From JAVBQL01 sp031549085 (lineage in GTDB: Bacteria > Spirochaetota > GWE2-31-10 > MWDO01), in assembly GCA_031549085.1 (NCBI GenBank), contig JAVBQL010000009.1, positions 1 through 64,000 on the forward strand: a DNA stretch of 64,000 nt. The letters run 5' to 3'. This document shows positions 16,677 to 25,716 of the stretch, piece after piece. Position 1 is the stretch's first letter. Every line of letters starts with the position of its first letter. The position numbers and the translations under genes were made by a program. The notes beneath the pieces were generated by a model. That model saw only the letters and a program-made list of their open reading frames with translations, was not told the origin of the DNA and ran no database searches.

Positions 16677-18479
16677 ATGTTTGGATTTATAAGATTTGGG
16701 GTTTCAACACCAAAAATAGGGGTAGGGGATATAGAGTATAACTCAAAAGAGATTATAAAAATAATCAAAGAGAGTGCTTTAAACTCTACCTCGCTATTGC
16801 TATTTCCAGAGCTTGTTATTACAGGAAAAACCTGTGGAGAGCTATTTTTAAATAGAGGCTTTCTTAATAGAGTTAAAGATAGCTTCACCAATATATTAGC
16901 TGAAACTAGAGAGCTTGACACTATCTCTATCATTGGGCTTCCAATTCTTTATAATAATTCTATATATAATGCTGCTGCTGTTATACAGAGAGGTGAAGTT
17001 ATTGGGGTTGTTCCTGCAAGTAAAAATCAAAAAAGTTTAAAATATTTTTCATATGAATATGGTTTTGATGAAATTTTAATAGATAATAAGAGTGTACCTT
17101 TTGGAGAGAATCTCCTTTTTTATAATCCTATAAACAACTTAAAACTGAAAATTAATTTAGGAAATAAAAATAACTCCTTTGAAAATTGCAATGTTGTTTG
17201 TAATATGGATAGCATTCCATATACTCTTGATGGTTATGATAACTATTTAGAATCAATAAAAAATAGATCTTATATTGATAAAAACTGTCAGCTTATTGCA
17301 AGCAATGGCTTTGGAGAGTCAAGTGCTGGCACTATCTACTCTGGTGCTTCAGCTATTTTTGAAAATGGAGGGACACTCTCTATAAAGTGTGACAATCTTG
17401 AATATGAGATAATATATGAAGATATCGATTTAGATCTAATTAACTCAATACAAAAAAACTCTTCATATAGTAGTGAAGATACTGTAATTACTATATTTCA
17501 AAACGAAAAAAAGTTTGAGTTAAAAAGAAAAATAGATTCTGCCCCTTTTATAAAAAAAGAGGATAAATATTTTGAAAGACTATTAAAAATAGGTGCAATG
17601 GGGCTTGCAACTAGAATTAATTCTATAAATAATTGTTATTCTATAATTGGTCTATCTGGCGGTATCGACTCAGCTCTCTCTCTTCTTATTACTATTGAAG
17701 CATATAAAATGTTGGGACTTGGTTTAGATAAAATAGTTTGTGTTACAATGTCTGGCTTTGGAACGTCAGAGAAGAGCTATAATAGTGCGATATCTTTGAT
17801 AAAATCTCTTAACCTTACTCATAAAGATATAGATGTAAAAGAGCTCTCTAAATCTGTTTTTACCTTAATTGAGCATGATGAGAAAAAGTATGATGTTGTA
17901 TTTGAGAATGTACAGGCTAGGGCTAGAACACTTATTTTAATGAGTATAGCCAATCAGCTCGGCGGGATTGTGGTTGGAACAAGCAATATGTCGGAGATTG
18001 CTCTTGGATGGTCTACATATAATGGGGATCATATGAGTATGTATAACCCAATTGGAAGTATCCCAAAAACTCTTGTTAAAGAGTTTGTTCTTTGGCTCTC
18101 TAATAACAGGTATAAAAACATATCAGAAACTTTATTAAATATTTGTAACTCCTATTTTTCACCGGAACTAAAGCCAGTTGGCATAGAGGAGCAAAAATCT
18201 GAAGATAGCATTGGCCCATATGAATTAAATGACTTTTTTCTCTACTACTTTATAAAATATGGCTTTGAGGAGAAAAAAATAGTATTTTTAGCAGAACTTG
18301 CCTTTAAGGCTAAGTATGATTCAAAAACTATCGAAAATAGATTCAAGCTTTTTTGCAAAAGATTTCTCTCTTCCCAGTGGAAAAGAGACGTCGCACCACT
18401 ATTTCCAAAGCTTTTTGACTTTAGTCTATCTTCAAGAGATGGCTATATAGTTCCCAGTGAAAATTTTTTCAACTTTTGA
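16677..18479 (+). CDS. nadE: NAD(+) synthetase, long form with amidase domain
   Basis: A protein of 600 residues. Residues 1-265 are a nitrilase-type amidase domain; 280-600 are the synthetase that adenylates and amidates nicotinate adenine dinucleotide. The synthetase is intact: P-loop IIGLSGGIDSALS near 325-335, GTSNMSEIALGW, and NPIGSIPKTLV. In the amidase domain the catalytic Glu is present (FPEL, Glu45). The stretch that should carry the nucleophile (ICEDLW in relatives) reads KINLGNKNN (about 158-166), shortened and without Cys. By alignment, the Cys residues near 172-176 fall on a later strand. The enzyme may therefore depend on free ammonia. Confidence 0.9.
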   Translation: MFGFIRFGVSTPKIGVGDIEYNSKEIIKIIKESALNSTSLLLFPELVITGKTCGELFLNRGFLNRVKDSFTNILAETRELDTISIIGLPILYNNSIYNAAAVIQRGEVIGVVPASKNQKSLKYFSYEYGFDEILIDNKSVPFGENLLFYNPINNLKLKINLGNKNNSFENCNVVCNMDSIPYTLDGYDNYLESIKNRSYIDKNCQLIASNGFGESSAGTIYSGASAIFENGGTLSIKCDNLEYEIIYEDIDLDLINSIQKNSSYSSEDTVITIFQNEKKFELKRKIDSAPFIKKEDKYFERLLKIGAMGLATRINSINNCYSIIGLSGGIDSALSLLITIEAYKMLGLGLDKIVCVTMSGFGTSEKSYNSAISLIKSLNLTHKDIDVKELSKSVFTLIEHDEKKYDVVFENVQARARTLILMSIANQLGGIVVGTSNMSEIALGWSTYNGDHMSMYNPIGSIPKTLVKEFVLWLSNNRYKNISETLLNICNSYFSPELKPVGIEEQKSEDSIGPYELNDFFLYYFIKYGFEEKKIVFLAELAFKAKYDSKTIENRFKLFCKRFLSSQWKRDVAPLFPKLFDFSLSSRDGYIVPSENFFNF

Positions 18480-18548
18480 AAAGAAAAAAAGTTGACAAAA
18501 ATATTCTAATAGTGTATCTAGTTCATACACAATTTTGATTGTTAATTG

Positions 18549-18622
18549 GGGCCCTTAGCTCAGTTGGTTAGAGCAGCTGACTCATAATCAGCGGGTCCTT
18601 GGTTCAAATCCATGAGGGCCCA
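18549..18622 (+). tRNA. tRNA with CAT anticodon, probably tRNA-Ile2 (lysidine type)
   Basis: The 74-nt gene folds as a cloverleaf: acceptor GGGCCCT/AGGGCCC, D arm with AGTTGGTTAGA, anticodon arm CTGACTCATAATCAG with loop CTCATAA, and T loop TTCAAAT. The discriminator is A and CCA is not encoded. C4-G69 and C5-G68 with A37/A38 match what TilS recognises, so tRNA-Ile2 is favoured over elongator tRNA-Met. The T stem seems to carry a T-T mismatch at 50/64. It lies just before rplU. Confidence 0.88.
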
Positions 18623-18661
18623 ATTTTTATTTATAGTATATAAGTGATTAGGAGAATTTTT

Positions 18662-18973
18662 ATGACAGCCGTTTTTGAGGATAGAGGCAGACAATACAAA
18701 GTAAAAAAAGATGATGTTATATATATTGACAGAATGGAGACAAAAGATGGAGAGCTGATAGAATTCTCTAATGTACTTCTTGCAAGTGGAGATGATGTTA
18801 AGATTGGTGCTCCATATGTAGCAAATGCAAAGGTAAAGGCTCGTGTTGTTGAGACTCTCTTAAAAGACAAGAAAGTTATAGTTTTTAAATTCAAAAGAAG
18901 AAAGAACTATAAGAGAACAAGAGGACACAGACAACAGTATACAGTTGTTAAGATTGAAGAGATAATAGCTTAA
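18662..18973 (+). CDS. rplU: 50S ribosomal protein L21
   Basis: A protein of 103 residues that binds 23S rRNA in the large subunit. The start is AVFEDRGRQYKV and the C-terminus KFKRRKNYKRTRGHRQQYTVVKI, the diagnostic L21 signature. The ATG at 18662 follows AGGAG; an upstream in-frame ATA/ATG extension lacks support. It is first in rplU-prp-rpmA, directly after a tRNA gene. Confidence 0.96.
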   Translation: MTAVFEDRGRQYKVKKDDVIYIDRMETKDGELIEFSNVLLASGDDVKIGAPYVANAKVKARVVETLLKDKKVIVFKFKRRKNYKRTRGHRQQYTVVKIEEIIA

Positions 18974-18981
18974 AAAATATC

Positions 18982-19308
18982 TTGATTAAGATAGTTTTAA
19001 AAGTAGATGGCTATAATATATTAAAAAATTTAGTTATTATTGGACATTCGGGATTTGCAACAAAAGGAGATGATCCGCTTTGTGCGGGAGTCTCTATATT
19101 AGCATATTCAATGTTGTCCGCTTTGAAAAATATACCAGACATAGATTATATTTTTAGTGATGATGAAGATTTTTCAATCAAACTTATATCTTATACAGAT
19201 AAAGTATCATCAGAGCTTAGGGGTATAACAATATTCTTTGTTTGCGGTATAAAGATTTTAAGTGATAATTTTAAAAAACATATAACTTTTAAAATAGAAG
19301 GAGTGTAA
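18982..19308 (+). CDS. prp: Ribosomal-processing cysteine protease Prp
   Basis: A protein of 108 residues of the Prp/YsxB family, starting with TTG. The catalytic His and Cys lie in IGHSGFATKGDDPLCAGVSIL. In Firmicutes Prp removes an N-terminal extension from L27 before ribosome assembly. Here the L27 made by the next gene starts MAHHKGGGSS and has no such extension, so the substrate is unclear. Spacing is eight bases after rplU and one base before rpmA. As I recall, spirochaetes such as Borrelia keep this gene in the same place. Confidence 0.87.
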   Translation: MIKIVLKVDGYNILKNLVIIGHSGFATKGDDPLCAGVSILAYSMLSALKNIPDIDYIFSDDEDFSIKLISYTDKVSSELRGITIFFVCGIKILSDNFKKHITFKIEGV

Positions 19309-19309
19309 C

Positions 19310-19570
19310 ATGGCTCATCATAAAGGGGGCGGAAGCTCAAGAAACGGAAGAGATAGTGAGTCAAAAAGACTTGGCGTTAAAGAATTTGCAGGTACTTTTG
19401 TAACAGCTGGCTCTATATTGGTTCGCCAAAGAGGTACTCGTTTTCATAGTGGTAAAAATGTTGGATGCGGAAGAGATTTTTCTCTATATGCTCTTATAGA
19501 TGGATATGTTAAATTTGAGAGAATCCACAATGGTACAAAGAGAGCTATTAGTGTCTACTCTGAAAAATAG
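19310..19570 (+). CDS. rpmA: 50S ribosomal protein L27
   Basis: A protein of 86 residues with the L27 core: GGGSSRNGRDSESKRLGVK, ILVRQRGTRFHSGKNVGCG. The N-terminus reaches the peptidyl-transferase centre. It starts directly as mature-type MAHHKGGGSS, unlike the extended, Prp-cleaved L27 of Firmicutes. GAAGGAG in the end of prp serves as ribosome-binding site. Confidence 0.97.
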   Translation: MAHHKGGGSSRNGRDSESKRLGVKEFAGTFVTAGSILVRQRGTRFHSGKNVGCGRDFSLYALIDGYVKFERIHNGTKRAISVYSEK

Positions 19571-19596
19571 AGAGTAAGTTCTTATGTACTTATGAG

Positions 19597-19621
19597 AGGA
19601 GGGGGAAGTTCCCCTCTTTTT
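19597..19621 (+). terminator. Terminator after rpmA
   Basis: GAGGGG pairs with CCCCTC around GAAGTT and is followed by five T. It separates the ribosomal operon from obg. Confidence 0.8.
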
Positions 19622-19706
19622 CAAATCCCACCTTCATAAACACAAGTTTGTGTTAATAATCTTTAATAAAGAAATATACTTAATTTTGCAAGAGGTCTAG
19701 TGATCT

Positions 19707-20702
19707 ATGCAGCATTTTATAGATGAGACAGAGATAGTTGTTCGCTCTGGCAGCGGCGGTCCAGGAAGTGTTAGTTTTCGCAGAGAGAGAGGTGTGCCAT
19801 ATGGTGGACCTGATGGCGGAGATGGTGGCAGAGGCGGAGATGTTGTCTTTGTTACAAAACTCAATGTAAGAACTCTCTACAAACTAAAATTAACCAGAAA
19901 ATTCTTTGCTAAGAATGGCGACCAAGGAGGAGGGGCAGGCTGTCATGGAAAAGATGGCGAAAATGTTATAATCGAAGTTCCTCCCGGCACCCTTATCTAT
20001 GACTCTGTAACTAATGAATTAATAAAAGATCTATCAGAAAACAATGCTGAATTTACTCTTCTAAAAGGCGGATTGGGTGGAAGAGGTAATATTCATTTTG
20101 CTACATCAACCAATCAAACACCCAGATATGCACAACCCGGTATAAAGGGTGAGGAGCTAACTTTAAGGCTGGAACTAAAGCTGATTGCTGATGTTGGGCT
20201 TGTTGGCTTTCCAAATGTTGGAAAATCTACACTTCTAAGTGTTGTCTCTAAAGCAAAACCAAAGATAGCAAACTATCCATTTACTACACTTATTCCAAAT
20301 CTTGGCGTCTTTACTGTTGAAGATGATAACTTTGTTATGGCTGATATCCCAGGCATAATTGAGGGGGCCTCTCATGGGGTTGGTTTGGGACTCGATTTTT
20401 TGAAACATATTGAGAGAACAAAGGTACTACTATATTTGATAGATATATCAGATGAGGCCTACCTAGAACAATATGATCTTCTAAAAAATGAACTATCAAT
20501 CTACTCAAAAAAATTGGCAGCAAAACCCTCTATTGTTGTTGCTTCAAAGATGGATTTTGAAAGTAGTAAAGAGAGATTGGAAGAATTAAAGAACAAATTA
20601 TCTGCAGATATTTTAGGAATATCATCAATAACTAACTTTAATATAAAACCTTTATTATATCTTCTAAAGAATATCATAGAGCAGACAGAAAAAGATGGAT
20701 AA
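19707..20702 (+). CDS. obg: GTPase Obg
   Basis: A protein of 331 residues, a ribosome-associated GTPase involved in 50S maturation and stress control. The N-terminal glycine-rich Obg fold is clear (RSGSGGPGSVSFRRERG, GGDGGRGGDVVFV). The G domain has G1 GFPNVGKST, the switch region NYPFTTLIPNLG, G3 DIPGII and G4 VASKMD. No C-terminal OCT domain follows. AAGAGG lies about 10 bases before the ATG. The stop overlaps the start of nadD by eight bases. Confidence 0.96.
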   Translation: MQHFIDETEIVVRSGSGGPGSVSFRRERGVPYGGPDGGDGGRGGDVVFVTKLNVRTLYKLKLTRKFFAKNGDQGGGAGCHGKDGENVIIEVPPGTLIYDSVTNELIKDLSENNAEFTLLKGGLGGRGNIHFATSTNQTPRYAQPGIKGEELTLRLELKLIADVGLVGFPNVGKSTLLSVVSKAKPKIANYPFTTLIPNLGVFTVEDDNFVMADIPGIIEGASHGVGLGLDFLKHIERTKVLLYLIDISDEAYLEQYDLLKNELSIYSKKLAAKPSIVVASKMDFESSKERLEELKNKLSADILGISSITNFNIKPLLYLLKNIIEQTEKDG

Positions 20703-21270
20703 AATTGCAATATATGGTGGGACATTTAATCCAATTCATATAGGCCATTTGCTTACTGCTTTTGATGTTTTAGAACAGACTGACTATAAAAAAGTTATTT
20801 TTATCCCAACCAATATCCCCCCTCACAAAGAGTTTAATAGAGATGTATCAGCAGAAGATAGAATTAAAATGGTAGAACTATCTATTTCTTCAATAAAAGA
20901 TTTTTTATTTGATGATATTGAAATAAAACGTGGTGGGAAATCTTACACTTATGATACTATAGTATATTTGCAGGAAAAATTTTCTAATGCCCAATTTGGA
21001 TTTATCGTTGGTGATGATTTAGCTAAAGAGCTTCATACATGGAAAAATTTTCCTCAATTACAAAATATGTGTGAGTTTTTATGTTTAAAAAGGGATAATA
21101 TAGAGATTAAAACCGATTATAAATTGACACATATAAATAACAGAATTATCTCAATTGGCTCAACAGAGATTAGAGAGCGAATTAGAAAAGAGCTTCCTAT
21201 AACTTTTATGGTTACAAGAGAGGTTGAAAATTATATATATGAAAACAGACTATACATGGACAAAGACTGA
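20695..21270 (+). CDS. nadD: Nicotinate-nucleotide adenylyltransferase
   Basis: A protein of 191 residues that converts nicotinate mononucleotide and ATP to NaAD, the substrate of the NadE encoded upstream. Nucleotidyltransferase motifs: GGTFNPIHIGHLL near the N-terminus, FIPTNIPPHK, and ISIGSTEIRERI at the C-terminus. It overlaps obg by eight bases. The usual rsfS neighbour is not seen next. Confidence 0.95.
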   Translation: MDKIAIYGGTFNPIHIGHLLTAFDVLEQTDYKKVIFIPTNIPPHKEFNRDVSAEDRIKMVELSISSIKDFLFDDIEIKRGGKSYTYDTIVYLQEKFSNAQFGFIVGDDLAKELHTWKNFPQLQNMCEFLCLKRDNIEIKTDYKLTHINNRIISIGSTEIRERIRKELPITFMVTREVENYIYENRLYMDKD

Positions 21271-21592
21271 TATCTTAGAAAAATTAAAGTTTTTTTTAAG
21301 AAAAATAAAATCTCTTTTTTTTAGTTTCCTATATTATAAAATAGTTTTAATACTTCTCTATTTTGTTGGCGGATATCAATCTTTTGCAAAGAAGACAATG
21401 GATCTAATATTAAGGCTTTTAGTTATTAATGATTGTTTTCTGCTATTTTTTTCATTGTCAATGATTGCCTATACCATACTAAGTAATAAGGATAATTTTC
21501 AGAAAATTCTCTTTTATCTGCTCGCTGCAGCCAACATACTATTTTCTATTGTAACTATTCTTTTTGCTTTTGTCATAATAGTATTTAACTAA
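21239..21592 (+). CDS. Small membrane protein of unknown function
   Basis: A protein of 117 residues with a basic N-terminus (MKTDYTWTKTDILEKLKFFLRKIK) and three hydrophobic segments (about 25-45, 62-80 and 93-115). I recognise no family. Its start overlaps the end of nadD, so it is probably cotranscribed; a TTG at 21224 is an alternative start. Confidence 0.55.
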   Translation: MKTDYTWTKTDILEKLKFFLRKIKSLFFSFLYYKIVLILLYFVGGYQSFAKKTMDLILRLLVINDCFLLFFSLSMIAYTILSNKDNFQKILFYLLAAANILFSIVTILFAFVIIVFN

Positions 21593-21697
21593 AAAGTTTA
21601 GAAAGGTATAAAAAACTCTTCTATATGAAAAAATGGTTTACTATTTTATAAAATTTGCTTATTATAGATATTCATTATTTTGTTTTTGGAGCTTTTT

Positions 21698-23794
21698 TTG
21701 ATATACAATAAGCTGAGTAATTTTCAAAAGCTTTTAATCCCATTTATTGTTGTTACAATATTTATTGCTACCCCTGGCGTTCTGTTTATCTATTATACTA
21801 TTAACAGCAATGTAAAAGAACATAGTTCAAATAATATAAATCAAAAGGGAACTATTCTTACAAAAACAATGGTTTCCCTTGAAAAGTCTTTAGAATCTGC
21901 AACATACCTTCTGGAGTATAGCTCTATATTGGAAGGTGTTGAAAAAAATAATAATAATTTGATATCAAATATATCAAAATCATTTATAAATTCTTTGAAT
22001 CTAGATTTTGTTGTAATTTTAGATAGATCTGGTGAAGAGGTATTAAAAAACCATAGTCTCTATAATCAAGACATAACCCACTATTTAATTGCAAAATATT
22101 TTAAAAATATAAATAACTTAAAGAAAGATCTCTTTTATGATATTGTTGAAAACAGATTAATTTTGTTTGCAGTAACTCCAATAAAAGATATAGATAATAA
22201 TATAGATGGGCTTATCTGTTTTGGGAATATTATAACAAGCCAGAAATTCATAGAGAGATTAAAAGAGGTTACATTTCAAGATATTGTCTGTTTTGTAGAT
22301 GGTAAAAAAGTTTTGTCAACCTTTACTGATGAAAAGCTTGCTAAAACAGATATTTTATTATCCCAAGACTTAAAAGATGAAGTATCCACAAATGGAAAGG
22401 TGATTACCTATTTTACAGAGATATCAAAAAAAAGATTTTCAGTTGTTTTGTATCCTATAAATTCCCCAACAATAAAAAACCTTGGAGCAATAGCCGTATA
22501 TAAAAGTGATGAGGTATCATCAAAAATAAGACATCATGAGACAATAGCTGTTCTTATCACTATCTCTCTAATCATTATAATTTTATTCTTACTTATAATG
22601 ATAATGTTTAGACTATACATATTGAAACCAATAAATGAGCTTGATAAGATGATTGATAAGATAAAAATAGATGAGTACAATCTTGATAATAATATAAAAG
22701 ATGAGGTTTCAAAAATAAAAGTCTTTGTCAATAATATTGTTAATTTGGTCTCAAATGTGGGTGATGATATCTTATCAATTACGAATAGAACTGGAAGGGT
22801 TGGAGAAAACCTTGTTTATAGCTCAACACAGGTTACTGCAATTACTGAGGAGACAAAAGAGAGACTTGATAATATTGGAAAAAGTATCGATTTTGTCTAT
22901 GATGAGACAAGAATAACAAAAGAGCAGATTAGGGCAATAAATGAGTTTGTTGTTGATATAATAGAGCTGATAAAATTGTTATCAAATACAGTAAATAGAT
23001 CATCATATGCCACAGAGGAGATGATAGCAACTATAAATAATATTGAAAAGATCACTGAAGAGAAAAAGAGAGTTACTGATAAGATCTCAAACATAGCAAA
23101 ATTGGGTGAGACTAAAATGGGAAGTATGATATCTTCAATTGAAGATATCTCTAAATCAACAAACATAATTATGGAGATGACAAAAGTTATTGATGATGTT
23201 GCAGACAAGACAAACCTTCTTGCTATGAATGCCTCAATTGAGGCTGCCCATGCTGGTGAGGCAGGCAGGGGCTTTAGTGTTGTGGCTGGTGAGATTAGAA
23301 AGCTTGCAGAGAGTACTGCAAGTAATGCAAAAAAGATATCATCATCTCTAAATATAATATTGGATAAGATAAAGATAGCCCTCTATGCCTCTGAAGAGAC
23401 CAGCAAAACAATCACAACTATTATAGACTTTGAGACAGAGATATCAAGCAGTATGAATGAGATGCTTCTTGGTACCAAAGAGACTGCTGCTGGTGCAAAT
23501 AAGATAATGAATATATTTACAGATTTGACTAAATTCACTTTAGATGTTAGACGTACATCAGAAAGGATTAATTTAGGGGTAAAAAACATAGAGCAGGAGA
23601 CAGATAAGATCTATAAAATTGTAAAGTCTGATAAAAATAATTTTTCTGAAATTATTAAAAATTTTGAAGAGATGCTAAAAGATATTGCTTCATTTTCAGA
23701 TCTTGCCAATACAAACCTGCAGCTTACAACAGATCTTTCAAAAAAAGCATCTAAGTTAAAGATAGAAAATAGTAATTTTACTTCTAAACCATAA
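21698..23794 (+). CDS. Methyl-accepting chemotaxis protein
   Basis: A chemoreceptor of 698 residues. A transmembrane helix (about 13-33) precedes a periplasmic sensor of about 240 residues, probably Cache-like. A second helix (about 285-308) and a short linker lead to the cytoplasmic helical domain. The signalling tip is unmistakable: DDVADKTNLLAMNASIEA, followed by AGRGFSVVAGEIRKLAEST (about 497-540). The TTG at 21698 is the likely start, with GGAG six bases upstream. It ends FTSKP and lacks the DGFV tail of the chemoreceptor at the window start. The ligand is unknown. Confidence 0.92.
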   Translation: MIYNKLSNFQKLLIPFIVVTIFIATPGVLFIYYTINSNVKEHSSNNINQKGTILTKTMVSLEKSLESATYLLEYSSILEGVEKNNNNLISNISKSFINSLNLDFVVILDRSGEEVLKNHSLYNQDITHYLIAKYFKNINNLKKDLFYDIVENRLILFAVTPIKDIDNNIDGLICFGNIITSQKFIERLKEVTFQDIVCFVDGKKVLSTFTDEKLAKTDILLSQDLKDEVSTNGKVITYFTEISKKRFSVVLYPINSPTIKNLGAIAVYKSDEVSSKIRHHETIAVLITISLIIIILFLLIMIMFRLYILKPINELDKMIDKIKIDEYNLDNNIKDEVSKIKVFVNNIVNLVSNVGDDILSITNRTGRVGENLVYSSTQVTAITEETKERLDNIGKSIDFVYDETRITKEQIRAINEFVVDIIELIKLLSNTVNRSSYATEEMIATINNIEKITEEKKRVTDKISNIAKLGETKMGSMISSIEDISKSTNIIMEMTKVIDDVADKTNLLAMNASIEAAHAGEAGRGFSVVAGEIRKLAESTASNAKKISSSLNIILDKIKIALYASEETSKTITTIIDFETEISSSMNEMLLGTKETAAGANKIMNIFTDLTKFTLDVRRTSERINLGVKNIEQETDKIYKIVKSDKNNFSEIIKNFEEMLKDIASFSDLANTNLQLTTDLSKKASKLKIENSNFTSKP

Positions 23795-23812
23795 GAATAA
23801 CGGAGAAAATAG

Positions 23813-24637
23813 TTGTTAAAAATAAAAAAAATAGCTCTATTTTTGCCTCTTCTCTTTTTTATAACTAATTGTGCAACAATTGTTGCAAAAAAAGAGTCAG
23901 GTGAAAAAAAAGATTTTTCATATTCTATGCTGGTTTTTAAAAAATATAACAACCAAAGCTGGTTTGAGTTCTCTTCAAATTTAATAGAGCCATCTGTTTT
24001 AAAAGGTAGCTACACTATAGATGAGAGTGGTGATATTGAGTGCTTCGTTAGTTCTCTCTATTTTTTAACAAACTGGTCAAACGGGTGGACAGAGGCTGAA
24101 GTTGAAGCCTTTGGGCAGCTCTCATTCAAAAAAGATAGTAGCAACAGCTATAGGTGCAGTAGTTTAGAGGGCATTGAGCTTGGTGAAATTAAAAAGGGTT
24201 CTATAAAATTTTTTGATAACTACTATTTTGAAGATAGAGCAAGGAGAAGCATAAAAAATAAGCTTGATAGAATAAATAGTATGAATAATTTTGTTAGAGA
24301 TAAGATAAAAATAGACTATTTTGTAACTCTTAATAAAATTGGAACTGATTCATATAAAAAAGCGACCTATGAACTATTTTTTCCAGAATTTACACTTAAT
24401 TCTCCATATAATAACCCAGCATACAAAGTTAAGTCTTTAAAAGATGAGACAGAGCTAAGTGAAACGATTCTTTGGAATAAAAACTACACAAGAGAGGTTT
24501 TTCCTGAAAATCTACAAACTGTAAGGGACAGTGGTTCATTGCTTCGAGACTATGAGGAGAGCAGTGAGCTCTTTTTTATGGATTATAATATGGATTACTA
24601 CATAAAACATATTTTACCAGAACTTATTTTTGATTAA
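23813..24637 (+). CDS. Lipoprotein of unknown function preceding the exbB/tonB genes
   Basis: A protein of 274 residues starting at TTG with CGGAG upstream. The signal ends in a lipobox, FFITNCATIVA (Cys near residue 20). The mature part has beta-rich stretches and many aromatic residues (SYTIDESGDIECFVSSLYF, NWSNGWTEAEVE) with no domain I recognise. It sits 18 bases after the chemoreceptor and 11 before exbB, on the same strand. It may belong to the Ton energy-transducing cluster. Confidence 0.65.
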   Translation: MLKIKKIALFLPLLFFITNCATIVAKKESGEKKDFSYSMLVFKKYNNQSWFEFSSNLIEPSVLKGSYTIDESGDIECFVSSLYFLTNWSNGWTEAEVEAFGQLSFKKDSSNSYRCSSLEGIELGEIKKGSIKFFDNYYFEDRARRSIKNKLDRINSMNNFVRDKIKIDYFVTLNKIGTDSYKKATYELFFPEFTLNSPYNNPAYKVKSLKDETELSETILWNKNYTREVFPENLQTVRDSGSLLRDYEESSELFFMDYNMDYYIKHILPELIFD

Positions 24638-24648
24638 GGAGAAAAATT

Positions 24649-25308
24649 ATGGATTCTGCATCAACTAGTATGACTTTGATTGATATGTTTAAAATTGGCG
24701 GTATCTTTATGTGGCCGCTATTAATTTTTTCGATTATTACATTTGCTCTAATTTTAGAGAGATCTATCTTTTTCATCTACTATAATCTTAGTTTAAAAGA
24801 TGTTTCAAAAAATGTCCTAAATGCTCTTCGTAATAAAGATTTGAATAAAGCAATAGATTATTGTGAAAAAGCTCCAAAAAGAAAAATAGGTGCAAAAATC
24901 ATACTTGAAGGGCTTAAAGTATCAAAATATGGTGAAGAGATGATGGAGAAGGTGATAAATGCAGAGGCAACAGAAAAGATAACAAAGCTTGAAAATGGTT
25001 TTGATATACTAACAGCAATGGGCTCTCTCTCTCCTCTTACAGGTTTCTTGGGAACAGTTTCTGGTATGATAAGTGCATTTAGTGCCATAGCAAAAGCGAC
25101 AGATGTTAATGCACAGCTTGTTGCTGGTGGTATCTTTGAGGCTCTTATAACAACTGTTTTTGGGCTTATTATAGCAATTATTGCAATTAGTGGTTATAGT
25201 GTTCTTGCTCACATAGTTGATAAGTTTGCAAGCGAAGTAGAAAGTGTATCAACAGATGTAATAACAACTATAGTAATGAATAATGATAGTAGCTCATCAC
25301 AAAAGTAA
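24649..25308 (+). CDS. exbB: ExbB/TolQ/MotA-family proton channel protein
   Basis: A protein of 219 residues with three transmembrane helices (about 14-34, 125-147 and 165-190). The family signature ILTAMGSLSPLTGFLGTVSGMISAF begins near residue 120, and a second part reads IFEALITTVFGLIIAI. ExbB pentamers with ExbD use the proton gradient to drive TonB. AAGGAG precedes the ATG. It heads exbB-exbD-exbD-tonB. Confidence 0.92.
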   Translation: MDSASTSMTLIDMFKIGGIFMWPLLIFSIITFALILERSIFFIYYNLSLKDVSKNVLNALRNKDLNKAIDYCEKAPKRKIGAKIILEGLKVSKYGEEMMEKVINAEATEKITKLENGFDILTAMGSLSPLTGFLGTVSGMISAFSAIAKATDVNAQLVAGGIFEALITTVFGLIIAIIAISGYSVLAHIVDKFASEVESVSTDVITTIVMNNDSSSSQK

Positions 25309-25311
25309 AAA

Positions 25312-25716
25312 ATGAAAATAAAAAGAGTTAATAAAAAACATTTTGACCCTGCAGAATCTGGTTCACTAAATGACCTTGCATTTCTACTTATAATCTACTT
25401 TATAGTTATTGCTACATTCAATATAAATAAGGGTTTTCTACTTGGACTTCCACAAAAATCATCAACAAAAGTAGTTAATATAGAGGATATAATACGGGTA
25501 AACCTAGATTATGAGGGGAGACTATTTTATCAAAATAGGGAGATTCCTATATCAGAATTGGAAGATACTGTAACTGATAGGCTTAGAATCAGACCAAATC
25601 TAACATTTTTATTAAAAATAGACCCAGAGACACCATATCAGAATGTTGTTGATATAATAGATACGGTACGGAAGCTTAATGTAGATAACTTCTCTTTTAG
25701 TATGGAGCAGAAATGA
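25312..25716 (+). CDS. exbD: ExbD/TolR-family biopolymer transport protein (first copy)
   Basis: A protein of 134 residues with one N-terminal helix (about 20-40) and a periplasmic domain. In ExbD a conserved Asp in the helix carries protons; here the helix start reads ESGSLNDLAFLLIIYF, with Asp at about residue 23. The C-terminal part has ITPETPYQ-like DPETPYQNVVDIIDTVR. Its stop overlaps the start of the second exbD by four bases. Paired ExbD copies are common in Bacteroidetes- and spirochaete-type Ton loci. Confidence 0.87.
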   Translation: MKIKRVNKKHFDPAESGSLNDLAFLLIIYFIVIATFNINKGFLLGLPQKSSTKVVNIEDIIRVNLDYEGRLFYQNREIPISELEDTVTDRLRIRPNLTFLLKIDPETPYQNVVDIIDTVRKLNVDNFSFSMEQK

